This document shows, one piece after another, positions 26,942 to 33,975 of a stretch of DNA of 64,000 nucleotides. Below the pieces are notes generated by a model. The model was not told the DNA's origin and searched no databases. It worked only from the letters and a program-made list of their open reading frames with translations. Both the position numbers and the translations under genes were made by a program. Each line of letters begins with the position of its first letter. The first letter of the stretch is position 1. The stretch comes from GCA-002700125 sp964434385 (GTDB lineage: Bacteria; Chloroflexota; Dehalococcoidia; Lucifugimonadales; Lucifugimonadaceae): assembly GCA_964434385.1 (NCBI GenBank), contig CAYSUW010000001.1, positions 124,001 through 188,000 on the forward strand. The letters run 5' to 3'.

Positions 26942-27292
26942 ATGAAAAGAATGTTAATGATTTCCATAATAATTTTAACTCTAGTAGGAGCTTGTGGAGA
27001 ATCAGAAAAAATAACAGATTTAGAGGAAAGAATAAAAATTCTAGAATCTGAAGAAGATATTTCGATGATGGAAATGATGAGCACTGAAAATGACGAGACT
27101 AAAGCAATGATGGAAATGATGGAGCAGAGAATGGGAGATAGGAATGAACAGTCTATTATTGTTCTTCAAGAAAGAGTAAAAACTTTAGAAGAAATTAATA
27201 AAGAATTAATGGATGCCTTGCCACCAACATTTGAATCTATATCCAGAGATATCAATAGTTTATCTAAAAGAATTGATCAATTAGAAAAATGA
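26942..27292 (+). CDS. Lipoprotein with coiled coil and Met-rich segment
   Basis: Start chosen at ATG 26942 because AGGAGG (26931-26936) is 5 bases upstream; an upstream ATG at 26909 is ignored. Signal peptide ends LTLVGAC (Cys18), a good lipobox. The mature 99 residues are almost entirely charged helix: heptads in ITDLEERIKILE and VLQERVKTLEEINKELMD, and a striking Met block with MMEMM occurring twice (near 42 and 56). A final coiled coil (ISRDINSLSKRIDQLEK) closes it. Probably a trimeric or dimeric murein-lipoprotein-like spacer; the Met block might bind copper, which is only a suggestion. Confidence 0.75.
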   Translation: MKRMLMISIIILTLVGACGESEKITDLEERIKILESEEDISMMEMMSTENDETKAMMEMMEQRMGDRNEQSIIVLQERVKTLEEINKELMDALPPTFESISRDINSLSKRIDQLEK

Positions 27293-27316
27293 TATGATTT
27301 TCATTAAATATTTTTT

Positions 27317-27556
27317 TTGATGATAAGAAGAATGAAGAATTCAGAGTCAAACAGAAGAGAAAAATTTATAAAGAATTTGAAATCAAGACCAGTTTCTGAT
27401 AATTCTAGTTTTTTAACTTCTCGTCCTTTAGGTTGTGGTTTAGGGATATGGGTACTAATAATAATGTTTATTGGAATAGTTTTAGTCATGATTTTTACAG
27501 CTATTTCTTTTGAAAGAGCAAACATGATTTTTACATACTTTTTTAAGAAATTTTAA
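27317..27556 (+). CDS. Small basic membrane protein (hypothetical)
   Basis: 79 aa with a basic N-terminal half (RRMKNSESNRREKFIKNLKSR) and one helix, GIWVLIIMFIGIVLVMIFTA. The TSRPLGCGLG segment before the helix resembles the boundary of single-pass proteins. No Shine-Dalgarno is evident, and an ORF of 73 codons overlaps on the other strand, but the charge and helix pattern favours this one. Function unknown. Confidence 0.4.
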   Translation: MMIRRMKNSESNRREKFIKNLKSRPVSDNSSFLTSRPLGCGLGIWVLIIMFIGIVLVMIFTAISFERANMIFTYFFKKF

Positions 27557-27675
27557 ATGTATATAGAAAGATTAAAATTTATACTGGAACAGGGAATGGA
27601 TTCTTCGACATTATTCTTGAGAATGATGCTAGAATAACTCCTCAATAATTTTTTTAAATCAGATAAGATGTAAAT

Positions 27676-28173
27676 ATTATTAAAAGGATTTTATTTTTTA
27701 TTAGTTTATTAATTTTTGTCAGTTGTTCTCAGGATGAATCTAAAGACTCGAATAAAATATATTCCATGGACGAAATTGTGGTGATAGGAATTAAAATTAA
27801 AGGAGATTTTGAAACTAACTTTCCTGAATCGACAGACTCAAAATGGGGTTTTTTGAAAGGTAGAGAGATAGCAATAATTAGATATCCAACTGTTGAGCTT
27901 GCTCTAACGCTAGGGAAAACAGCAGCTGAAGAGCAAACTGAACTAATTGAAGTTGTAGAAAAGAATATAGCTCATGGACCTAAGGTTGAGAGAAAAGAAT
28001 GTAGAGGTCATGCTGGTTATGGTATACACGGAAATTGTTCTTCTAGAAGAGAACCTATGTATACAGAATATATCATTTATGGGAATTTAGTGATTATGGT
28101 AGAGCCTTTGGCTACAGAAGAGTCAGAAGGTACTTTGGGATTTTTACAAGAAACTGCTGGTAAGTTGCCATAG
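27676..28173 (+). CDS. Lipoprotein of the repeated family, B type, without a canonical start
   Basis: The obvious ATG at 27766 would drop the signal peptide. Reading upstream in frame to the TAA at 27664 reveals KRILFFISLLIFVSC (lipobox Cys) followed by SQDESKDSNKIYS, closely parallel to the copy at 36495. No ATG, GTG or TTG exists in this extension; the candidates are ATT codons at 27676 and 27679. An ATG at 27668 is out of frame and followed at once by TAA. Either an AUU start is used or a small indel destroyed the start. The body (GIKIKGDF, ESTDSKWGF, REIAIIRYPTVE, EYIIYGNLVIM) is intact. Function unknown. Confidence 0.7.
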   Translation: MIKRILFFISLLIFVSCSQDESKDSNKIYSMDEIVVIGIKIKGDFETNFPESTDSKWGFLKGREIAIIRYPTVELALTLGKTAAEEQTELIEVVEKNIAHGPKVERKECRGHAGYGIHGNCSSRREPMYTEYIIYGNLVIMVEPLATEESEGTLGFLQETAGKLP

Positions 28174-28209
28174 TTCTAGGAATTTGATTTTTTTAACTAT
28201 TATAGAAAA

Positions 28210-28428
28210 TCAAGAAGGTTTTCTACACGACATCGAGTTGACCATTGATTGTGATTGACAAAATTCTCGTCTAGCTTCGATGTACTCTTCTTTTGTCATG
28301 AGGCTACTTACCTGATTCCAAACTATAATTTCTAATATAATGAATATCATTAAAAAAAAATTAAGTGTTATCAAAAGAGGTTTTCTTTTGTCACTTAAAT
28401 AGATATTTAAGGCATTAATTTGTTTCAG
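28210..28428 (-). CDS. Small single-pass membrane protein, SINxYL family (copy 2), probable CTG start
   Basis: Not found by standard ORF rules because no ATG/GTG/TTG precedes it. The frame follows in phase directly after the ADP-ribosylglycohydrolase stop (TAA 28440-28438) and encodes KQINALNIYLSDKRKP, the helix LLITLNFFLMIFIILEIIVW and a tail NQVSSLMTKEEYIEARREFC. It aligns over its first 50 residues with the proteins at 24675 and 32533. CTG at 28428 gives the matching N-terminus (72 aa). Stop-codon readthrough from the upstream gene or an AUU start are alternatives. The tail ends with three Cys-containing segments absent from copy 3. Confidence 0.65.
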   Translation of the reverse strand: MKQINALNIYLSDKRKPLLITLNFFLMIFIILEIIVWNQVSSLMTKEEYIEARREFCQSQSMVNSMSCRKPS

Positions 28429-28437
28429 AAAAGAATG

Positions 28438-29829
28438 TTATTTAATTAGTGATAATTTAGGAAGTTGACCCATTCTATTTGCTAATTTAGTTATTGATCT
28501 TTCAAAAAACCAAGCCATTCCACTATGTAGGTTATCATTAAATGGTTTTAACCATTTGTTGTCTAGGTGCCCAGGACCAAAATAAGCTCCAAGAATAGAA
28601 CCTGCAGTTGCACCAAAACTATCAGTATCTGCACCCTGACTAACTTGAATACATATTCCATTCCCAACACTTTCAGCAAATTTAAGAGTATTAATTAACA
28701 TTCCAATTTCCTGGTATATTCTGCAGTGACCATATTCACCATACTTGTTGTTTATTCTCTTATACCCTTCTTCCCAGTTTCTAAAATCTTTAATATCTAA
28801 TATGCAAGCTGATACTCTTTCATGAAAACGACTTCTTTGAGGTATGTATTTTAGAGCTGTTTCAAATATTTTTATTCTATCTGTAAAAATTTGTGCGCAA
28901 GCTATTGATGCTGCTACAAACATGGTTCCATAAATTCCAGTTCTGTTATGTGTAAAACTTGCGTCTTTCCAAGCAAGATTAGCAGCCATTTCTGGGTTAC
29001 CTGGACAAGCATAACCATATGCATCAGCTCTTATTGTTGCGCCACATAATTCATCGCCAGGATTTAAAATATCATTTAAAATTTTGAAACTTTTAGAAGA
29101 CTCATTTTTAATAATTGGAGATTTTGGACCAACACCTCCTTTTGCCTGGAAAATGGATATGTCTCTAGTAAGAGATTCTAGTCCTGCCTTCACTAGTATA
29201 GCTCTTTCAGGACCAAAGGTGGTTCCTAAAGGTAAGTGATGAAACCATAATTCTTCAATATCAGAATGATTAAAATCAAGACCATATTTTTCCAAAATTA
29301 ACATTCCCATAATTGTGTAATTTATATCATCATCTGGGGCTACATAATTTATATACTCTCTTGCTGTTTCTGAAAAAGATGGATGAATTCTGGGTAGAAA
29401 CTTTTTAATATTTTTAGATACATATCTATTCAAAGGCCATTCTTTAGTTTTTTTAAGTGCAGATTTAATCTCATGTCCTGTAAGAGAAACTTCTAGAGGT
29501 TTTCCTAATATACATCCGCATATAGAGCCAAGAAATGCAGCTTTCACTCTATTGCTACTTTCCTCTAAATCAATGGTTTTAATTGGACCCAAATGGCGAG
29601 TTGGATCTGACTCTGACCAAATTTCTTCAATCGCATTTGGTTCGACATAAGGCCAATCATTTCTTATAGGTAAGTCATATAATGATTCTGCAAATTCAAT
29701 TAGAGCATCATAGCTATCATTGATGGAGGCTAATTTATTTTCTAGGCCTTCAATTTTGTGTCCTTGTTCGCCCTTATTTAGAATTACTCCGTGAATTCGT
29801 TCTCTTAAAGTAGTTATATTAATTAGCAT
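28438..29829 (-). CDS. ADP-ribosylglycohydrolase (DraG/ARH) family protein
   Basis: Dinuclear-Mg hydrolase that removes ADP-ribose from proteins or hydrolyses related N-glycosides. Metal-binding motifs are seen at APDDDINYT (near 168) and GADTDSFGATAGSILGAYFG (near 405, the conserved D-x-D-x-x-G). CGCILGKPLEVSLTG near 95 is the usual family start, preceded here by an extra 90-residue helical N-terminus not found in minimal ARHs. 463 aa. No partner ADP-ribosyltransferase is in the window, so it may act on a small metabolite. Followed directly in phase by the small membrane ORF. Confidence 0.85.
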   Translation of the reverse strand: MLINITTLRERIHGVILNKGEQGHKIEGLENKLASINDSYDALIEFAESLYDLPIRNDWPYVEPNAIEEIWSESDPTRHLGPIKTIDLEESSNRVKAAFLGSICGCILGKPLEVSLTGHEIKSALKKTKEWPLNRYVSKNIKKFLPRIHPSFSETAREYINYVAPDDDINYTIMGMLILEKYGLDFNHSDIEELWFHHLPLGTTFGPERAILVKAGLESLTRDISIFQAKGGVGPKSPIIKNESSKSFKILNDILNPGDELCGATIRADAYGYACPGNPEMAANLAWKDASFTHNRTGIYGTMFVAASIACAQIFTDRIKIFETALKYIPQRSRFHERVSACILDIKDFRNWEEGYKRINNKYGEYGHCRIYQEIGMLINTLKFAESVGNGICIQVSQGADTDSFGATAGSILGAYFGPGHLDNKWLKPFNDNLHSGMAWFFERSITKLANRMGQLPKLSLIK

Positions 29830-29870
29830 AAAAATTTCTTTTGAAAGATATTAAATTATGGGATTTGAGT

Positions 29871-30440
29871 TTATTTTTTTAATAAATTTATAAGATCGTT
29901 ACATAGCTTAAATGATTCTTTAGAGTTTTCTCCTTCACAAAGTATTATGACGTTATCGAATATCATGTAGTCAGCATATTTGGCAAGTCTTACTTCTAAT
30001 GCTTGTGCACGTTGCGTTGGGTGACTATCAAGTGCTGAACTGGATCTTTTTCTATCAGAGAGTCCTACTCTCCACATGGTGTCCTGTCTTCTTAATTTTG
30101 CATCGTCACCTGTTGCATTTTCTGCAAAAGATGTTCCTTCAGATACAGCTGTAGAATGATCAGGATAAAATCTCAATTCGTAATATCTAATACTGTCATC
30201 ATCATGCCCCCAAAATCCGTACCATGCTTCAGTTGAACCAGTCAATTTAGATACGTTATATTCTTTATATTCCTTAAATCCAGCATCAAAAAAATCCTTT
30301 GATGAATATGTTTTTCCACTATCTATTACTTGGTCGAAAACTTTTTCAACTACTGGTTCTGGTGTAGGGGTTGATATTACCTCAGCTGAACAAGTTGAAG
30401 CTATTATCATAACCAATATTGCGAGGAATATTTTTTTCAT
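29871..30440 (-). CDS. Lipoprotein of the repeated YGFW/RFY family (copy 2)
   Basis: Function unknown. A-type member: signal peptide with Cys17 (MIIASTC), Thr-Pro spacer (STPTPEP), then YSSKDFFDAGFKEYKEYNVS, AWYGFWG, IRYYELRFYPDHSTAVSEG, ATGDDAKL, MWRVGLSDRK, a variable loop (here without Cys), KYADYMIFDNVIILCEG and a C-terminal helix. Upstream, TTTAGATAAAAT ends about 8 bases before the ATG, a motif also seen ahead of the copies at 32776 and the FAS1 gene. Monocistronic by spacing. Confidence 0.9.
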   Translation of the reverse strand: MKKIFLAILVMIIASTCSAEVISTPTPEPVVEKVFDQVIDSGKTYSSKDFFDAGFKEYKEYNVSKLTGSTEAWYGFWGHDDDSIRYYELRFYPDHSTAVSEGTSFAENATGDDAKLRRQDTMWRVGLSDRKRSSSALDSHPTQRAQALEVRLAKYADYMIFDNVIILCEGENSKESFKLCNDLINLLKK

Positions 30441-30530
30441 AATGGGTATATTTTATCTAAAGCAGATATTTTTTGTGGAATATTTTTGAGAGAATAAATG
30501 ATTAAGTGTTTTGAGATTTAGGTAATATAA

Positions 30531-31337
30531 TTAATTTTCTTGGTTTGTAAGTTGGAATTGAGTTGCAGTAACTCCTCCATCTATTACAATTGACGAGCCA
30601 GTAATATAACTAGCATCATCTGACAATAAGAATAATATTCCCGCCGCAATTTCAGATGGTTCCCCCCATCTTCCTAAAGGAATCTGATTTTCTCTAGATT
30701 CTTTATGCTTTTGGTTTAAATAAAGATGTTCTGTAAAAGGAGTGCGAGTCCATCCGGGTAAAATTGTATTCACTCGGATTCCATATTTTGATAGCTGGAG
30801 AGCAGAAGATTTTGTGAAATTTAACAAGGATGCTCTTGAAGCAGAATACGCAGCTCCATATGTTCCTGAACCACTTAATGCTGCCATTGAAGAAACGTTA
30901 ACTATTGATCCGCCTGTTTTTTTCATAGTTTGGATTATGGATCGAGTTCCCAAAAAAGTTCCTTTCTGAGTTATATCAATTACATTTTGCCATTTTTCAC
31001 TTGAAGTCTTCTCTATAGATTCTGAATCCATTATTCCAGCTATATTAACAAGGTAATCAATTCTTCCAAATTCAGATAATGTTTTTTCTATTACATTTTG
31101 CCAATCAGATTCATCTGTTACATCTAGGTGACTATAAAATGATTTATAACCCTTTTTTTTAATAGATTCATTAGAGATTTGCCCTAGTTCATCTTGAACA
31201 TCTGTTATTACTACTCCTGCTCCACCTTCCCTCAAGAATCTCCAAATAGTTTCTCCTGCAAATCCCATTTGCTCATCAGGATTACAAGAAGCTGCTCCTG
31301 TCAACAAAATTACTTTATCTTTAAAACGAATTCCCAA
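30531..31337 (-). CDS. Atypical SDR-family oxidoreductase
   Basis: Short-chain dehydrogenase fold of 268 aa ending in the usual SSIVIDGG. Two departures from the classical pattern: the Gly-rich cofactor loop reads TGAASCNPDEQMGFAGE (13-29), with extra residues between the first glycine and the helix, and the catalytic YxxxK is Y164-SAS-R168, with Arg for Lys. NIAG replaces NNAG (98-101). Ser150 is kept. It may still be active with altered cofactor binding, or may have a different role. Neighbours are lipoproteins and give no substrate hint. Confidence 0.85.
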   Translation of the reverse strand: MGIRFKDKVILLTGAASCNPDEQMGFAGETIWRFLREGGAGVVITDVQDELGQISNESIKKKGYKSFYSHLDVTDESDWQNVIEKTLSEFGRIDYLVNIAGIMDSESIEKTSSEKWQNVIDITQKGTFLGTRSIIQTMKKTGGSIVNVSSMAALSGSGTYGAAYSASRASLLNFTKSSALQLSKYGIRVNTILPGWTRTPFTEHLYLNQKHKESRENQIPLGRWGEPSEIAAGILFLLSDDASYITGSSIVIDGGVTATQFQLTNQEN

Positions 31338-31366
31338 TATTCATTCCTATTAAATTTTGCAGTTTA

Positions 31367-31474
31367 TTAGAATGCCGAAATTATTTTGCAAAGAGCTAAT
31401 CCAAGTGCAACACCTAATCCCATCGAACCTATAAGAGTTCCAATGTCTTTAAAATTTATTTTTTTCAATTCCAT
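31367..31474 (-). CDS. Very small membrane ORF (35 aa)
   Basis: Encodes MELKKINFKDIGTLIGSMGL followed by a Gly/Leu-rich helix and KIISAF. The charged start and single small-residue helix look protein-like, but there is no ribosome binding site and no homologue I know. Could be chance. Confidence 0.3.
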   Translation of the reverse strand: MELKKINFKDIGTLIGSMGLGVALGLALCKIISAF

Positions 31475-31613
31475 GATATAAGTATAATTCAATTTAGTTA
31501 TTTTTATTTTGAACAACCTGAATAATTTCCACAATTAAACCTGATGACTTCTTATAAATAAATCTTAATTTTAATTAATGTCTATGGATATTTAGTTCTG
31601 ATATATTAAGTTT

Positions 31614-31688
31614 ATGACTAGAATTATAGGTTGCATAGGAATCGCTTTAGCTGTTTTTGGAGTAATTGCTATAGTCATATTGAGTTAA
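31614..31688 (+). CDS. Very small hydrophobic ORF (24 aa)
   Basis: ATG ORF encoding MTRIIGCIGIALAVFGVIAI plus four more residues. One helix, one basic residue. No Shine-Dalgarno. Listed only because it is the sole plus-strand reading frame in this gap with protein-like hydrophobicity. Confidence 0.2.
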   Translation: MTRIIGCIGIALAVFGVIAIVILS

Positions 31689-31710
31689 TTTTCGGTGATT
31701 TTTAAAATAT

Positions 31711-31845
31711 TTAACGTAGGAAAAACAATATCACCAGAATTACAAAAGCCAAGTCTATGATTACTATTGGTATTACTATTAATAACCATTCTTTTTTAGT
31801 TTCTGGAATTGATACTGGAATGCCATGCCATTTAAAGTATTTCAT
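31711..31845 (-). CDS. Small membrane protein coupled to a lipoprotein gene (44 aa)
   Basis: Too short for standard calling. Its ATG overlaps the TGA of the lipoprotein gene at 31842 (ATGA), the classic sign of translational coupling. The product begins MKYFKWHGIPVSIPETKKEW, then has one strong helix (LLIVIPIVIIDLAFVILVIL) and ends FLR. The soluble amphipathic start followed by a helix suggests a membrane partner of the lipoprotein. No known family. Confidence 0.6.
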   Translation of the reverse strand: MKYFKWHGIPVSIPETKKEWLLIVIPIVIIDLAFVILVILFFLR

Positions 31846-32507
31846 TGTTTTGGTGTAAGTATCGATTCTTCATAAGATTTTTTCTTCATATCATCTAACC
31901 ATTTCAAATCATCAATGTTCTGATTACTTATTATATTGATTAAATTATGACACAGTGGAAACGCTTCTTTAGAATTTTCTCCTTCACAAAGAATTATCAC
32001 ATTGTTGAAAATCATATAATCTCCATATTTATAAAGTCTCTTTCCGCATTTACTACTTCCTGTGCCATGTTTTCCATGGCTATATTCGCAAGACGCATTT
32101 ACTTTTCTGTCTGATAATCCTGTTCTCCACATGGTGTTTTTTCTTTCTAGTTTCGCATTTTCCCCAGTATCATCTTCTGCAAAAGCTTTTCCTTCAGATA
32201 CAGCTGTTGAATGATTTGGGTAAAATCTTAACTCGTAATACTTCACATTATCCTCATCGGGCCCCCAGTATCCGTACCATGCTTCAGTAGCTTCTGTTAA
32301 TTTTAATACGTTGTATTCTTTATATTGATTAAATCCTGCTTCAAAAAAATCTTTTGAAGAATAAATTTTTCCATTATCTAGTATTTGTTGGAATTGGATT
32401 TCTTCACCCTTTGGTTCAGGGGTTGGAGTGGATATTTCATCATTGAAACATCCTAAAAAAATGATAATCAACAGGGATATAAATAAATTTTTCAATCTGT
32501 TCAACAT
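31842..32507 (-). CDS. Lipoprotein of the repeated YGFW/RFY family (copy 3), C-terminally extended
   Basis: A-type member. Signal peptide ends IIFLGC (Cys20), then STPTPEP spacer. Conserved blocks: YSSKDFFEAGFNQYKEYNV, AWYGYWGPDEDN, KYYELRFYPNHSTAVSEG, DTGENAKL, MWRTGLSDRK. The variable loop holds two Cys (ASCEYSHG...SSKCGK) that could form a disulfide. KYGDYMIFNNVIILCEG follows. At 221 aa it has an extra 30-residue charged tail (DDLKWLDDMKKKSYEES) missing in the other copies. An 87-bp block is identical to copy 4. A 44-aa membrane gene is coupled to its stop. Confidence 0.9.
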   Translation of the reverse strand: MLNRLKNLFISLLIIIFLGCFNDEISTPTPEPKGEEIQFQQILDNGKIYSSKDFFEAGFNQYKEYNVLKLTEATEAWYGYWGPDEDNVKYYELRFYPNHSTAVSEGKAFAEDDTGENAKLERKNTMWRTGLSDRKVNASCEYSHGKHGTGSSKCGKRLYKYGDYMIFNNVIILCEGENSKEAFPLCHNLINIISNQNIDDLKWLDDMKKKSYEESILTPKQ

Positions 32508-32532
32508 TAAAATAAAAAAAGGTTTCTCATTC

Positions 32533-32760
32533 TTAATATGTTTGTGACATTCCAGGTTTCACTTTTTTTGCACGTTCTTTAGCTGCAGCATCAATAGCCT
32601 TTTTTCTTGCTTGTGCTAATTCTTCCTCTGTCATTCTGTCTGACACATTATTCCATATAGCCACTTCTAAAATAACAAAAATCACTAGTGTTATGTTTAG
32701 TGTTATTAAAAGAAATTTTTTCCTGTCCGATAAATAATGATTTATAGATTTTAGATTCAT
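32533..32760 (-). CDS. Small single-pass membrane protein, SINxYL family (copy 3)
   Basis: 75 aa: LKSINHYLSDRKKF, helix LLITLNITLVIFVILEVAIW, then MTEEELAQARKKAIDAAAKE and a basic tail. Same organisation as the proteins at 24675 and 28210. It sits between lipoprotein copies 3 and 4 in the same direction with 15-25 base gaps, so it is probably on their transcript. Tail lacks the Cys residues of the other two copies. Function unknown. Confidence 0.8.
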   Translation of the reverse strand: MNLKSINHYLSDRKKFLLITLNITLVIFVILEVAIWNNVSDRMTEEELAQARKKAIDAAAKERAKKVKPGMSQTY

Positions 32761-32775
32761 GATATTTATTGGGTT

Positions 32776-33357
32776 TCATTTTCCTTTTAATGAATTCACT
32801 AGACTATGACATAATTTGAATGCTTCGTTAGAATCTTTACCTTCGCAAAGCATAATAACGTTATTGAAAATTATATAATCAGCATATTTGGATACTCTGC
32901 TTCCACACTCACCTCTTAATGAACTTCGTTGTAAGTTATATCTTTGTTGGCATGAGGCATCTTGTTTTCTATCAGGTAGGCCTACTCTCCACATTGTTTC
33001 TTGTCTTTTTAATTTTGCATCATCGCCAGTAGCATCTTTAGCGAAAGGGGTTCCTTCAGATACAGCTGTTGAATGATCAGGGTAAAATCTTAACTCGTAA
33101 TACTTCACATTATCCTCATCGGGCCCCCAGTATCCGTACCATGCTTCAGTAGCTTCTGTTAATTTTGATACGTTATATTCTTTATATTCATTAAATCCGA
33201 TATCAAAAAAATCTTTCGATGACAATATATTCCCCTTATCAATCACTTGTTCAAAAATCACTTTTTCTTCTTTGGGCACAGGAGTAGGAGTAGGGGTCAC
33301 ATCAGATGAACATGAAGTGATAAGAATAATATTAAATATCAAGAATATTTTTTTCAT
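32776..33357 (-). CDS. Lipoprotein of the repeated YGFW/RFY family (copy 4)
   Basis: A-type member. I start at ATG 33357 (MKKIFLIFN...), not at 33366, because the latter lies within the shared TTTAGATAAAAT promoter-like motif. Lipobox IILITSC, then a TPTPTPVP spacer, LSSKDFFDIGFNEYKEYN, AWYGYWGPDEDN, YYELRFYPDHSTAVSEG, ATGDDAKL, MWRVGLPDRK, a Cys-pair loop (ASCQQ...GECGS), KYADYIIFNNVIMLCEG. The middle of the gene is base-identical to copy 3 over 87 bp, pointing to recent duplication or gene conversion. First gene of a run with the small membrane protein and copy 3. Confidence 0.9.
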   Translation of the reverse strand: MKKIFLIFNIILITSCSSDVTPTPTPVPKEEKVIFEQVIDKGNILSSKDFFDIGFNEYKEYNVSKLTEATEAWYGYWGPDEDNVKYYELRFYPDHSTAVSEGTPFAKDATGDDAKLKRQETMWRVGLPDRKQDASCQQRYNLQRSSLRGECGSRVSKYADYIIFNNVIMLCEGKDSNEAFKLCHSLVNSLKGK

Positions 33358-33405
33358 GTTTATCATTTTATCTAAATCATTATTAATATGGAATTATTGA
33401 AAAGA

Positions 33406-33975
33406 TTATTTTTTCAATATAGATATTAGATTGTCACCTAACTTGAATGCTTCTTCAGAGTCTTTACCTTCACAGAGGATTATCACATTATTGAAAATTA
33501 TATAATCAGCATATTTTGATAATCTCCGTGTTCTTGGTGACATAGGGCCTCCTCCTTCCTGGGTATTTCTTTTTCTATCAGGTAGGCCTACTCTCCACAA
33601 AGGTTGATCCTTTCTGTTTAATTTTGCATTTTCGCCTATGACGTCTTCTGCAAAAGGAGTTCCCTCAGATACAGCTGTTGAATGATCGGGATAAAATCTT
33701 AATTCGTAATATTTGACGTTATCTTCATCTGGTCCCCAGAATCCATACCAAGCCTCAGTTGCTCCAGTAAGTTTAGAAACATTATATTCTTTGTATTCAT
33801 TGAATCCTGCATCAAAGAAATCTTTGGAAGAATATAATGTTTCATTATCAACTATTTTCTCATAGAGGATTTCTTTAACAACAGGATCTATGACAGGAGT
33901 AGGTGTAGGAGTAATTTCAGAAGAGCAAGAGATAAAAAGTATGATAATTAATGAAGTGATTAATATTTTTTTCAT
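33406..33975 (-). CDS. Lipoprotein of the repeated YGFW/RFY family (copy 5)
   Basis: A-type member coupled by a 1-base TAATG overlap to the DUF4349 gene upstream. Lipobox ILFISC, spacer TPTPTPVID, YSSKDFFDAGFNEYKEYNVS, AWYGFWGPDEDN, YYELRFYPDHSTAVSEG, WRVGLPDRK, a variable loop without Cys (NTQEGGGPMSPRTR), KYADYIIFNNVIILCEG, C-terminal helix. The variable loop sits at the same place as the Cys-pair loops of copies 3 and 4. Linkage to DUF4349 suggests a common envelope process, otherwise unknown. Confidence 0.9.
   Translation of the reverse strand: MKKILITSLIIILFISCSSEITPTPTPVIDPVVKEILYEKIVDNETLYSSKDFFDAGFNEYKEYNVSKLTGATEAWYGFWGPDEDNVKYYELRFYPDHSTAVSEGTPFAEDVIGENAKLNRKDQPLWRVGLPDRKRNTQEGGGPMSPRTRRLSKYADYIIFNNVIILCEGKDSEEAFKLGDNLISILKK

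Larger units (their letters stand above)
31338..31710. other. Gene-poor 370-base AT-rich stretch
   Basis: Between the SDR and a small membrane gene. It holds two very short hydrophobic ORFs on opposite strands (31367-31474 and 31614-31688, listed separately with low confidence). I see no tRNA, hairpin terminator or repeat of note. Several TATAAT-like boxes occur, as expected by chance at this composition. Confidence 0.5.

Noticed and set aside
26818..27084. 88-codon minus-strand ORF opposite the coiled-coil lipoprotein
   Set aside because: The plus-strand gene has AGGAGG, a lipobox and heptads; the minus-strand reading has none of these.
27304..27525. 73-codon minus-strand ORF opposite the small basic membrane protein
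   Set aside because: The plus-strand frame shows a basic-then-hydrophobic protein pattern; the minus one has no ribosome site or family.
27557..27637. 26-codon ORF starting inside the stop of the small membrane gene
   Set aside because: No Shine-Dalgarno, no membrane segment or motif, and the overlap is explained by TAAATG occurring by chance in AT-rich DNA.
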